A stretch of 64,000 bases of DNA from Methylobrevis albus. GTDB taxonomy: Bacteria; Pseudomonadota; Alphaproteobacteria; Rhizobiales; Pleomorphomonadaceae. Numbering within the stretch: the first letter of the stretch is position 1; each line of letters begins with the position of its first letter. This document shows positions 17,188 to 25,318 of the stretch, in pieces. Position numbers and translations under genes: made by a program. The notes beneath the pieces are model-generated. The model was given only the letters and a program-made list of their open reading frames with translations, was not told where the DNA came from and searched no databases. Location of the stretch: contig NZ_JADZLT010000052.1 in assembly GCF_015904235.1 (NCBI RefSeq), positions 62,001 to 126,000 on the forward strand. Reading direction: 5' to 3'.

Positions 17188-18171
17188 TCAGAAGTCGAAG
17201 TTGCCGACGTTGTCCTTGGTGAACACCGTCGGGTCGCCGAGCAGCAGGATGCCGGTGGCGGCGTCGTAGGGGATCGGCTGGTCCAAGCCGGGCACGGTGT
17301 TCGACGCCTCGAAGGGCTTGCCGTCGATCAGCTGCTTGCCGGCCCAGACGGTGAGGTAGCCGAGCGCCGCCGGATCCCACAGCACGGTGAAGCCCATCGC
17401 GCCGCTTTCGATGTAGGAGCGGGCGGTGTTCGGGCTGCAGTAGCCGGTGCCGAGCACTTCGCCGATCTTGCCGGCGGTCTCGATCGCCTGGCCGACGCCG
17501 GGGCAGGTCGAGGAGGCGACGGCGATCAGGCCCTTGAGGTCCGGGTTGGCGGTCATCAGGTCGCTGGCGAGTTGGGCGGCGCGGTCGGACGAGCCGCCGG
17601 CGAACTGCGGCTCGAGCAGGGTGACGTTCGGATACTTCTCGGCGACCCGGTCCTGGATGATCTTGATCCAGGCGTTGAGGTTCGACGAGGTGGCGTCGCC
17701 GGAGACGAAGCCGATCTTGGCGTCTTCGCCGATGCGGGAAACCAGCTGGTCGATCAGCGTCTCGCCGAGGCCCTGGTCGGAGGCCTGGGCGACGTAGACG
17801 TCGCGGCCGCTGTCGGGGGCGTCGCTGTCGGAGGTGAAGAGCTTCAGGCCCTTCGCCTTCGCCTCGGCGACGACCGGAGCGATGGCCGAGGCGTCGATCG
17901 TGGAAATCGAGATCGCCTCGACGCCCTGGTTGACGAGGTTCTGCACGATCTGCAGCTGGTCGATCGGGTTGGCGTCGACCGGGCCGGTGTAGATGAACTC
18001 GACGCCGAATTCCTCGGCCGCCTTCTGGCCGCCGGCTTCCATCGAGTTGAAGTAGGGAATGCCGATCAGCTGCGGCACGAAGGCGACGCGCGGCTTTTCC
18101 TGGGCGATTGCGACGCCGGCGAGGGCGAGAACGGCGACGCCGGTGGCGAGGACGGTCTTCAGCGACTTCAT
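17188..18171 (-). CDS. Sugar ABC transporter substrate-binding protein (RhaS/LsrB-like)
   Basis: 327 aa with a signal peptide (about 1-23, ending AIAQ) and the type I periplasmic binding fold of the ribose/LsrB class. Visible motifs are PQLIGIPYFNSMEAGGQKA at the N-terminus, DANPIDQLQIVQNLVNQGV and the hinge region ISISTIDASAIAPVV. Its closest resemblance is to rhamnose- and autoinducer-2-binding proteins, but the accessory genes here are neither rhamnose nor lsr genes, so the ligand is open. The start has GGGGAACC upstream. Confidence 0.9.
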   Translation of the reverse strand: MKSLKTVLATGVAVLALAGVAIAQEKPRVAFVPQLIGIPYFNSMEAGGQKAAEEFGVEFIYTGPVDANPIDQLQIVQNLVNQGVEAISISTIDASAIAPVVAEAKAKGLKLFTSDSDAPDSGRDVYVAQASDQGLGETLIDQLVSRIGEDAKIGFVSGDATSSNLNAWIKIIQDRVAEKYPNVTLLEPQFAGGSSDRAAQLASDLMTANPDLKGLIAVASSTCPGVGQAIETAGKIGEVLGTGYCSPNTARSYIESGAMGFTVLWDPAALGYLTVWAGKQLIDGKPFEASNTVPGLDQPIPYDAATGILLLGDPTVFTKDNVGNFDF

Positions 18172-18296
18172 GGTGGTTCCCCTTGTCTCGGCGCGGCCCC
18201 CCGCGCCTCTGGATTGCTTTGCAGCCATTGTTGTTTTTGCGTCGTTGCAGTCATGGACCGCGGGGGGCCGCGGCCGATCTGGGGATTCGTTTGCGC

Positions 18297-19070
18297 CTAG
18301 CCGAGGTGCTCGAGGCTCCTCAGGCTCGGGTGGGCGCCGGTGATGAAGGCGACGATCTCTTCCGGCGTCGTCTCGTCGCGCCGCCGCTCGGCGATCTTGG
18401 CGCCGCGGCGGAACACGACCATGCGGTTGGCGACTTCGAACACGTCGGCGATGTTGTGGCTGACCAGCACCACGGCGCAGCCGCGGCCGGCGAGGTTGCG
18501 CACCAGCGACAGAACTTTTCGGGTCTCGGCGACCGCGAGCGCCGCGGTCGGCTCGTCCATGATGACGAGGCGGGCGTCGAGGTTGAGCGCCCGGCAGATC
18601 GCCACGGCCTGGCGCTGGCCGCCGGAGAGGCCGCCGACGGGCAGGTCGGGGTCGGGGATGTGCGCGTCGAGTTCGGCGAGCAGCTCGTCGACCCGCCGGC
18701 GCATCTCCGCCCTTTTCAGGATCGGCACGCCGAGGATGCGCCGCACCGATTCCCGGCCGAGGTAGACGTTCTCGGCGACCGAGAGGTTCTCCGACAGCGC
18801 CAGCTCCTGGTAGATCGTGGCGATGCCGGCGGCCGCCGCGTCCTGCGGCGAGGCGAGCTCGACCGGCGCGCCCTCGATCTCCAGCGTGCCCGACGTCGGG
18901 CGGTGCGCCCCGGCGAGCACCTTCACGAAGGTGGACTTGCCGGCGCCGTTGTCGCCGAGCAGCGCCAGCACCTCGCCGCGGCGTATGTCGACGTCGACGC
19001 CGGCGAGCGCCGTCACGGCCCCGAACTGCTTGCCGATCGATCTCGCTTTCAGGAACGGCACGTCCGTCAC
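18297..19070 (-). CDS. Sugar-type ABC transporter ATP-binding protein, single-domain
   Basis: 257 aa. It has Walker A GDNGAGKST (about 40-48), Q-loop YQELALSENLS, signature LSGGQRQA and Walker B LVIMDEPTAAL. Most sugar ATPases of this class are tandem two-domain proteins (about 500 aa); this one has a single domain, like FrcA of rhizobia, so it must dimerise. The start is a GTG with GAGAGAGGA about 8 nt upstream. It lies between the ThuA-like gene and the binding protein in the operon. Confidence 0.9.
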   Translation of the reverse strand: MTDVPFLKARSIGKQFGAVTALAGVDVDIRRGEVLALLGDNGAGKSTFVKVLAGAHRPTSGTLEIEGAPVELASPQDAAAAGIATIYQELALSENLSVAENVYLGRESVRRILGVPILKRAEMRRRVDELLAELDAHIPDPDLPVGGLSGGQRQAVAICRALNLDARLVIMDEPTAALAVAETRKVLSLVRNLAGRGCAVVLVSHNIADVFEVANRMVVFRRGAKIAERRRDETTPEEIVAFITGAHPSLRSLEHLG

Positions 19071-19111
19071 GGGCTTGTCCTCTCTCGGCTCCGGGTCGCA
19101 GCTTTTCGTGA

Positions 19112-19885
19112 TCAGGTCTGGCGCGAGACCCAGTCGGCGACGTTGTTCCAGAGGCGGGCGTAGCCCTCCCACTGCACGAACTCGTTCGGCACCCAGTGCG
19201 GGCCGACGTCCGAGGTCCAGGCCAGCGTGCGGCCGGCGCCGTAGCTGCCGGTGACGAGCAGCGGATGGCCGCCCTCTTCGGCAGGCAGGCGGGCGAGCAC
19301 CTCGACGCCGTCGATGTCCTTGACGCGGACCTCGTTGGCACCCAGCAGCAGCGGCCACTCGCCGCCGAGGCCGGCGAGCACCGGATGGTCGGCCGGGCCG
19401 GTGATCTCGGCGGTGAAGCCGTCCGGCACCTCGATGCGGTCGTCGTAGGGCAGGCAGGCGACGGGGAGGGCCTCCTCCACCGGCGTGCGGGCCCAGCGGC
19501 CGCGGCCGTCGATGCCCTGGAAGGTGAGGTAGCCGCCGAACATCACGAGGCCGCCGCCCTTGCGGGTCCACTCGCGGATCAGCTTCAGCCGGTTCGGCCG
19601 CGGCTTGCCGGTGAGCCAGACGTCGGGGTGCAGCAGCAGCGTGTTGGCACCGATGTCGGAGATGACGATGACGTCCCACTGCGCGAGGCCTTCGGCGGTG
19701 GACGGGAAGTCCGTCGCCGCGAGGTGCGAGGGCATGTAGTCGACGTCGTAGCGGTCCTTGAGGGCCGCCACGAAGGGCTCGCCGCCGAGGTGATAGGTGG
19801 TGCTGCCGAACTGGTCGAAGCCCTTGTAGTGGGTTGCGGACGTCACCCAGCTCTCGCCGAGCAGCAGCAGCCTTTTCCTGGTCAT
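19112..19885 (-). CDS. ThuA/GATase1-like protein of the sugar ABC operon
   Basis: 257 aa with a class I glutamine-amidotransferase-like fold (DUF1355/PF07090 type). The N-terminal KRLLLLGESW strand, WDVIVISDIGANTLL, a GGGLVMFGGYLTFQG turn and the C-terminal GRTLAWTSDVGPHW block are typical. I see no clear nucleophilic Cys, so amidotransferase activity is not expected; such proteins may be sugar-modifying or scaffold proteins. The ATG at 19885 has GGAGA 6 nt upstream and overlaps the LacI stop (ATGA), so repressor and this gene are coupled. Confidence 0.8.
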   Translation of the reverse strand: MTRKRLLLLGESWVTSATHYKGFDQFGSTTYHLGGEPFVAALKDRYDVDYMPSHLAATDFPSTAEGLAQWDVIVISDIGANTLLLHPDVWLTGKPRPNRLKLIREWTRKGGGLVMFGGYLTFQGIDGRGRWARTPVEEALPVACLPYDDRIEVPDGFTAEITGPADHPVLAGLGGEWPLLLGANEVRVKDIDGVEVLARLPAEEGGHPLLVTGSYGAGRTLAWTSDVGPHWVPNEFVQWEGYARLWNNVADWVSRQT

Positions 19886-20937
19886 CGTGGTCTCCACGTT
19901 GAATTTTCTTGGAATTTTCCATCGCCCCGCGGTGGTGCCACCGAGGCGCGGGCGACGAATTCGATCGGCAGGCGGAGGATTTCCGCCGGGGTGTTCTCGC
20001 CGCGGATCAGCGCGACGAGCCGTTCGACGCCGGTGCGACCCATGTCGGAGATCGACTGGCGGATCGCCGAGATCGGCGGGTCGAAGAAGTCGAGCGGGGC
20101 GACGTCGTCGAAGGTGACGAGCGAGACGTCGGCCGGGACGCGGACGCCGTGGGCGCGGAACACCGGCAACAGGCCGAGCAGCACCTGGTCGCTGGAGGCG
20201 AAGATCGCGGTCGGCGGCGCGCCGTCCGCCAGCAGTGCCTCGGCGGTGGCCCGGCCGTGCGCCAGCGAATAGTCGCCGTAGAATTCAGTGACGGCGGCCT
20301 CGGCGAGGCCGGCCTCGCGGGCGGCGGCGCGGAAGCCGGCGCCGCGCTCGCGCGAGCTCATCAGGTCGCGCGGGCCGCCGATGTAGACCAGCCGGCGGTG
20401 GCCCGCTTCGAGGAAGGCGCGGGCCGCGAGCCGGCCACCCGCCTCGTTGTCGCAGAAGACCTTGGTGACGCTGGTGCCCGGCACGTCCTCGTCGAGCAGC
20501 ACGACGCGGGCGGCACGGCCGATCGCGCTCGCCAGCGCGCCGTCGTCGTCGGTGAGGTTGGTGACGAAGAGCAGGGCGTCGACGTCGCTGCTGCCGAGGC
20601 GGGCGAGATATTCGAGTTCGCGGGCGCGCCGGTTGCCGGTCGCGAACAGCATCACCCCGAGGCCCTGCTCGGAGGCCGCCTCCTCGGCGGCGGCGGCGAG
20701 TTCGGCGAAGAACGGGTTGCCGATCTCGGGCAGCACCAGCGCGATGGTGTCGGAACGGCCGAGGCTGAGGCGGCGGGCATGCGGATTGGGGCGGTAGTCG
20801 AAATGGGCGATCGCCGCCTCGATCCGGCTCACGGTGGCTTCGGGCAGCAACAGCGAGCCATTCAGGAAGCGCGAAATCGCCGCCGGGGAGACCCCGGCGC
20901 GTTCCGCGACATCCTTGAGCTTGGCTGGCTGCTTCAT
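19882..20937 (-). CDS. LacI-family transcriptional regulator of the sugar ABC operon
   Basis: 351 aa. A LacI DNA-binding domain (LKDVAERAGVSPAAISRFLN, about 7-26) and hinge precede a sugar-binding sensor domain (about 65-335). It is the first gene of the operon LacI-ThuA-ATPase-binding protein-permeases-M20 hydrolase, and is coupled to the next gene by ATGA. Two operator-like palindromes sharing ACCGCTTTA lie directly upstream, so autorepression of the whole operon by this protein is the simplest reading. Confidence 0.9.
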   Translation of the reverse strand: MKQPAKLKDVAERAGVSPAAISRFLNGSLLLPEATVSRIEAAIAHFDYRPNPHARRLSLGRSDTIALVLPEIGNPFFAELAAAAEEAASEQGLGVMLFATGNRRARELEYLARLGSSDVDALLFVTNLTDDDGALASAIGRAARVVLLDEDVPGTSVTKVFCDNEAGGRLAARAFLEAGHRRLVYIGGPRDLMSSRERGAGFRAAAREAGLAEAAVTEFYGDYSLAHGRATAEALLADGAPPTAIFASSDQVLLGLLPVFRAHGVRVPADVSLVTFDDVAPLDFFDPPISAIRQSISDMGRTGVERLVALIRGENTPAEILRLPIEFVARASVAPPRGDGKFQENSTWRPR

Positions 20938-20944
20938 CGCTTCG

Positions 20945-20992
20945 TAAACCGCTTTATCGAGGGGGTGGCGTAGCTTGTATACCGCTTTACAA
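20945..20992 (-). promoter_or_regulatory. Paired LacI-type operator sites upstream of the LacI-ABC operon
   Basis: TTGTATACCGCTTTACAA (20975-20992) is an imperfect 18-bp palindrome (7 of 9 pairs) with central CG. A second, shorter site with the same ACCGCTTTA core begins at 20945. They lie 8-55 nt upstream of the repressor ATG, where they would cover the promoter. No equivalent is seen elsewhere in the window. Confidence 0.6.
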
Positions 20993-21170
20993 AGAGGTTA
21001 AGCGAAGGGAAGGCGATGGGGCAAGCCCATTTGGGCGGCATTGTCTGCACAAGAATTCGGCTGGGCGCGGGATGAGCGGGCTAGCGCGCTGTGTGGTCCG
21101 GGACCCGCGGCGAGGGGGCGAGGTCCGTTTCCAGCCCCTCTCTAGGGCACGCCTTGCAACTCGAGCTTCG

Positions 21171-21330
21171 CCGAAGTCCGTCTTGGTCCGCGCCGGCTCG
21201 CCATCCACGAGAGCCCGGTCTCGAGCCGCACGGACTTGGTCGCGCCGCCCGAGGGCATCGCTTTTCGACACGGCCAATCCGTGGGGCCGGTCGTGGATGG
21301 TCCGCCTGCGCGGACCATGACGGCCTTCAG
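21171..21330. repeat. Double-hairpin repeat, copy A
   Basis: About 160 nt. It begins CCGAAGTCCGTCTTGGTCCGCG and ends CGCGGACCATGACGGCCTTC. Its outer arms are inverted repeats of each other (TGGTCCGCG..CCATCCACGA and TCGTGGATGG..CGCGGACCA), and each arm can also fold on itself. Copy B at 21962-22119 aligns with it from end to end, with a diverged centre. It lies between the LacI operon promoter and the low-GC immunity gene. Confidence 0.75.
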
Positions 21331-21411
21331 AGTTCTGTCTCCATTACAGTGCAATTGGCCAAAACATCTCTATTCACGAAAACCTTGTGATACTGAAAAA
21401 ATCGAAGCTTC

Positions 21412-21708
21412 TTAATCTCGTGTTTTAACCAATTTGTGATTATCTTCAATGAAGCCGAATGTTTTCATTTCCTCAATGAAATCATAATTACTATGCAGAT
21501 AGACACCTCGCTCGATCTCTAGATCAACTCCGCTCAGATAGCCTAAGCATCTCCACACCTTGATGAAATCCTCCGGTTGAACAAAAAGGTTATCGGCATC
21601 TCCCGCTCGCATCGCCAAGCTTGCGAACTCGGCAATTTGTTCTCTCGACTCGACACCGTCAATTAAATTGAAAAACTTTTTCTTCATATCTTCTAACGTC
21701 AATATCAT
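21412..21708 (-). CDS. Putative immunity protein of a polymorphic-toxin locus
   Basis: 98 aa, acidic, encoded by DNA of very low GC compared with its surroundings. Mostly helical, with no signal peptide or membrane segment. Its ATG directly follows the TAG of a toxin-like C-terminal fragment (21709-21837), the standard toxin-then-immunity order. I do not recognise an Imm family from the sequence. Because the toxin fragment is broken, the gene is either an orphan immunity determinant protecting against kin toxins or a relic. Confidence 0.65.
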   Translation of the reverse strand: MILTLEDMKKKFFNLIDGVESREQIAEFASLAMRAGDADNLFVQPEDFIKVWRCLGYLSGVDLEIERGVYLHSNYDFIEEMKTFGFIEDNHKLVKTRD

Positions 21709-21837
21709 CTAACATTCTCCTGTATAATTTCCGTTTTCATCGAACATATAGTGCCGCTTCTGACCGGTACTCTGCTCAGGCCGCACTCGCCTGACTATTC
21801 CTTTGTGATCACGCGTCTCAAACCAAGTTCTGGCTTG
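21709..21837 (-). pseudogene. C-terminal relic of a polymorphic (RHS/CDI-like) toxin
   Basis: Reading the minus strand gives a 42-residue tail containing ARTWFETRDHKGIV, QKRHYMFDENGNYTGEC and a TAG immediately before the immunity ATG. The end pattern (charged linker, then KRHYMFDENGNYTGEC) is that of a nuclease-type toxin tip. Upstream the frame hits a TGA at 21838-21840 and then runs into a partial copy of the double-hairpin repeat (21863-21901). Only the end of the toxin therefore survives. It is too short to be active. Confidence 0.6.
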
Positions 21838-21862
21838 TCAGATCGCTTCTTACCCGTAGACC

Positions 21863-22119
21863 CGGTCCGAAGTCCGTCTTGGTACGCGGAGGCGGATCAG
21901 GACGGTTGCCGAAGTTCGGGTTCCGTGGATTCGCCGACCGTTGCCTGCGCCTCGACGTCCTCCAAAGTCTGTCATGGTCCGCGCAGGCGGACCATCCACG
22001 AAAGCCCGGACTTCAGGCTCGCGGACATGGTGGAGAACAGGGAGACTTCGCGGTGGGGCACCCCGCCCGTGGGGCCGGTCGTGGATGGTCCGCCTCCGCG
22101 GACCATGACGGTCTCCAGG
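21863..22119. repeat. Double-hairpin repeat, copy B, with partial copy C beside it
   Basis: Copy B (21962-22119) carries GTCATGGTCCGCG..GGACCATCCACGA at one end and its reverse complement TCGTGGATGGTCCGCC..GGACCATGAC at the other. A fragment matching the first 35 nt of copy A sits at 21863-21901, directly against the broken toxin end. Between here and 22289 I see no gene; the final part must contain the promoter of the haloperoxidase operon. Confidence 0.75.
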
Positions 22120-22289
22120 GGGCTGCCTCCGGTCCTGCATCGATCGACGCCCGTTCCACTAGGCCCCTCGCGCGACTGAACCGCATCCCCCGTCGCCTCC
22201 CTCGCTTCCGTCTTGCCGCCCGAACGCCGCGCATGCTTACTGGCGCAAATGTCCGCGTCAGTCGGACGCAGGGGACGTCAGGGGCTTTC

Positions 22290-23606
22290 ATGCTTGCGAT
22301 CCGGACGATGGCCGCGGCGGCCGTGGTGATGGCGGGGCTCGGGTTCGGGCCGGCGGCGGCGGCCGAGCGGCCGGCGCCGGAGACGGTGCTGCGCGAGTGG
22401 TACGGGCTGGTGCTCGAACTCGTCCGGCACACGCCGACCTATTCGCCCCCGGTCGCGAGCCGCGCCTTCGCCTATCTCGGCGTCGCCGCCTTCGAGGCTT
22501 CGGTGGCTGTCGGCGAGGGCGATCTCGTCTCGCTCGCCGGCCAGGTGCAGGCGCTCGGGCCGCTGCCCGCGCCGCCGCCGGACGCCGCGCTCGACGCGGC
22601 GGTCGTGGTGCAGGCGACCGTGGCCGCGGCGGCGCGCGAGCTCTTCGGCAATACCGGCCCGACCGGCCAGCGGGCGCTGAAGCTGGTCGAGGCGAAGCTG
22701 GCGGCGAGCGTTGCGGACGGCCTGCCGGCGGCGACCGTCACCGCCAGCACCGACTACGGCCGCGCGATCGCCGCCCACGTGCTCGCCTGGTCGGCGGACG
22801 ACGGCGGCGCGGTGATCGACAACATGGGCTTCCCGGCCGATTTCGCGCTCGGCGACGGGCCGGGCCGCTGGAAGCCGACCAGCACCTTCGACCAGCAGCA
22901 GCGGCCGTTGCTGCCGCGCTGGGGCGAGAACCGGACCTTCGCGATGCCGAGCGGCGCCACCTGCGACCTGCCGCCGCCGCCCGACTACAGCGACGATCCG
23001 GCGTCGCGGTTCTTCATCGAGGCGAAGGAGGTCTACGACGCGCGGGTGCAGCTCTCCGACGAGCACCGGGCGATCGCGCGCTTCTGGTCGGACGATCCGA
23101 TGCTGTCGCCGACGCCGCCGGGGCACTGGATCTCGATCGCGTTGCAGCTGCTCGAGCAGGACGGCGCCGGCCTCGACCGCCATGCCGAGGTGATGGCGAA
23201 GCTCGGCATCACGCTGGCCGACGCCTTCATCGGCTGCTGGCACGAAAAGTTCCGCTACGATCTCGTGCGGCCCGTCACCGTCATCCGCCGCATGATCGAC
23301 CCGAAGTGGGAGCCGTTGCTGATCACGCCGCCGTTCCCGGAATATCCGAGCGGCCACAGCACGCAGTCGGGCGCCGCGGCCGAGGTGCTGACGGCGCTGT
23401 TCGGCGAGAACCGCGCCTTCACCGACCGCACCCACGAGGACGACGGCCTGCCGGCGCGCAGCTTCCCGAGCCTCTGGGCAGCGGCGGAGGAGGCCGGCAT
23501 CTCGCGGCTCTACGGCGGCATCCATTTCCGCGCGGCGATCGACCTCGGCCTCGACCAGGGCCGCTGCATCGGCGCCTATGCGGCCGCGCTGAGGACGCGC
23601 AAATGA
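22290..23606 (+). CDS. Secreted vanadium-dependent haloperoxidase (PAP2 superfamily)
   Basis: 438 aa with a signal peptide (about 1-25, GPAAAAE). All vanadate-binding positions of the vanadium chloro/bromoperoxidase family are present with correct spacing: Lys320 and Arg327 (K-x6-R), Ser354-Gly355-His356 in YPSGHSTQSG, Arg406 and His412 in SRLYGGIHF. The family oxidises halides with hydrogen peroxide, though many bacterial members have unknown halide use. AGGGG precedes the ATG. Its TGA overlaps the start of the FG-GAP protein gene (ATGA), so the two are made together. Confidence 0.9.
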   Translation: MLAIRTMAAAAVVMAGLGFGPAAAAERPAPETVLREWYGLVLELVRHTPTYSPPVASRAFAYLGVAAFEASVAVGEGDLVSLAGQVQALGPLPAPPPDAALDAAVVVQATVAAAARELFGNTGPTGQRALKLVEAKLAASVADGLPAATVTASTDYGRAIAAHVLAWSADDGGAVIDNMGFPADFALGDGPGRWKPTSTFDQQQRPLLPRWGENRTFAMPSGATCDLPPPPDYSDDPASRFFIEAKEVYDARVQLSDEHRAIARFWSDDPMLSPTPPGHWISIALQLLEQDGAGLDRHAEVMAKLGITLADAFIGCWHEKFRYDLVRPVTVIRRMIDPKWEPLLITPPFPEYPSGHSTQSGAAAEVLTALFGENRAFTDRTHEDDGLPARSFPSLWAAAEEAGISRLYGGIHFRAAIDLGLDQGRCIGAYAAALRTRK

Positions 23607-25234
23607 CGACGATGCACCTTCTTCGCCGCCGCCTGCCGGCCCTTCTCGCCGCCCTCGCCATCGGCGTCGGCTCTCTGATCTCCGCCCGGGCCGACGAGGG
23701 GCCGGCGGTGCCGAGCTTCGTTGACGAGACGGCGGCGGCCGGGCTCGACAGCGTCTATGCCGGCGACTGGGAGTACATGGTCGGCGGCGGCGCCGCGTCG
23801 TTCGACTGCGACGACGACGGCTTCCCCGACCTGCTGCTCGCCGGCGGCGAGGCACCCGCGAAGTTCTATCGCAACGCTTCCGAACTCGGCGGAGCTCTGA
23901 AGTTCGAGGAGGGCGCGGCGAGCGGGCTCGAACTCGACGCCGTCACGGGCGCCTATCCGCTCGACATCGACGGCGACGGCCGCATGGACCTCGTGCTGCT
24001 CAGGATCGGCGAGAACGTCGTGATGCGCGGCCTCGGCGGCTGCAAGTTCGAGCGGGCCAACGAGGCGTTCGGCTTCGACGGCGGCGACGGCTGGTCGACG
24101 GCGCTGGCGGCGACCTGGGAGAAGGGCGCGAGCTGGCCGACAATCGCCATCGGCAACTACATCGACCGCAGCAGCGTGATGCCGTGGGGCTCGTGCACCG
24201 ACAACTGGCTGCACCGGCCGCAGGGCTCGGGACCAGGCTTTGCGCCGCCGCTGGCGCTGACCCCGAGCTACTGCGCGCTCTCCATGCTGTTCACCGACTG
24301 GAACCGCTCCGGCACGCCGGCGCTGCGCGTTTCCAACGACCGCGAGTACTACAAGGGCGGGCAGGAGCAGCTCTGGCGCGTCGAGCCGGGCAAGGCGCCG
24401 GCGCTCTACACCGAGGCGGACGGCTGGCGCTATGTGCGCATCTGGGGCATGGGGATCGCGAGCTACGACCTCGATCTCGACGGTTTCCCCGAATATTACC
24501 TCACCAGCATGGCCGACAACCGGCTGCAGAAGCTCGCCCCGGTGCCGGACGGCGCGGCGGCGAAGCCGAGCTATGGCGACGTTGCGCTGGCGAAGGGCGT
24601 CACCGCGCACCGGCCCTATGTCGGCGACGACGTGAAGCCGAGCACGGCGTGGCATGCGCAGTTCGAGGACGTCAACAACGACGGGCTCGTCGACCTCTTC
24701 GTCGCCAAGGGCAACGTCGCCGAGATGCCGGACTTCGCGGCGCTCGACCCGAACAACCTGCTGCTGCAGCAGCCCGACGGCAAGTTCGTCGAGGCCGGCG
24801 ACCGGGCCGGGGTGGCGAGCACGCGGATCGCGCGCGGCGCGCTTCTCACCGACTTCAACCTCGACGGCCGCGTCGACCTCGTCGTGGTCAACCGCTGGAA
24901 GGGCGCCGAGCTCTGGCGCAACACCGGGGCGGGCGAGGGCACCGGCGCCGGATTGCTGCTGAAGCTCGCGCAGCCGGGGCCGAACCGCGACGCCATCGGC
25001 GCCTTCGTCGAGGTGCGCTGCGGCGAGCGCGTGCTGCGCCGGGAAATCACCGTCGGCGGCGGCCATGCCAGCGGCCATGCCGGCTGGTGGCACTTCGGGC
25101 TCGGCGGCGAGACGGAGGCGGAGGTGCGGGTGCTCTGGCCGGACGGCACGGCGGGGCCGTGGCACAAGGTGGCGGCGGAGGGGCGCTTCGTGCTCGGCCG
25201 CGACGCCGATCCCATGCCGTGGTCGCCGGGCTGA
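23603..25234 (+). CDS. Exported FG-GAP/VCBS repeat protein with UnbV/ASPIC domain (CRTAC1-like)
   Basis: 543 aa with a signal peptide (ending about residue 31, ISARA). At least five calcium-binding-type repeats of the form D-x-D-x-DG-x-x-DL are visible (FDCDDDGFPDLLL, LDIDGDGRMDLVL, YDLDLDGFPEYYL, EDVNNDGLVDLFV, TDFNLDGRVDLVV), giving a beta-propeller. The C-terminus (about 440-540) is the UnbV/ASPIC domain (NRDAIGAFVEV, EVRVLWPDGT). CRTAC1-type proteins are extracellular, with poorly known roles. Translational coupling to the haloperoxidase implies a joint periplasmic or surface function. Confidence 0.88.
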   Translation: MTTMHLLRRRLPALLAALAIGVGSLISARADEGPAVPSFVDETAAAGLDSVYAGDWEYMVGGGAASFDCDDDGFPDLLLAGGEAPAKFYRNASELGGALKFEEGAASGLELDAVTGAYPLDIDGDGRMDLVLLRIGENVVMRGLGGCKFERANEAFGFDGGDGWSTALAATWEKGASWPTIAIGNYIDRSSVMPWGSCTDNWLHRPQGSGPGFAPPLALTPSYCALSMLFTDWNRSGTPALRVSNDREYYKGGQEQLWRVEPGKAPALYTEADGWRYVRIWGMGIASYDLDLDGFPEYYLTSMADNRLQKLAPVPDGAAAKPSYGDVALAKGVTAHRPYVGDDVKPSTAWHAQFEDVNNDGLVDLFVAKGNVAEMPDFAALDPNNLLLQQPDGKFVEAGDRAGVASTRIARGALLTDFNLDGRVDLVVVNRWKGAELWRNTGAGEGTGAGLLLKLAQPGPNRDAIGAFVEVRCGERVLRREITVGGGHASGHAGWWHFGLGGETEAEVRVLWPDGTAGPWHKVAAEGRFVLGRDADPMPWSPG

Positions 25235-25318
25235 CGCGCGCCACGCTCAGGAACAATCGCTGCCACATCCGGTTGGGGTTCGTCGATCGCAAAGTCGACG
25301 CCAACGGAGGACACGACC

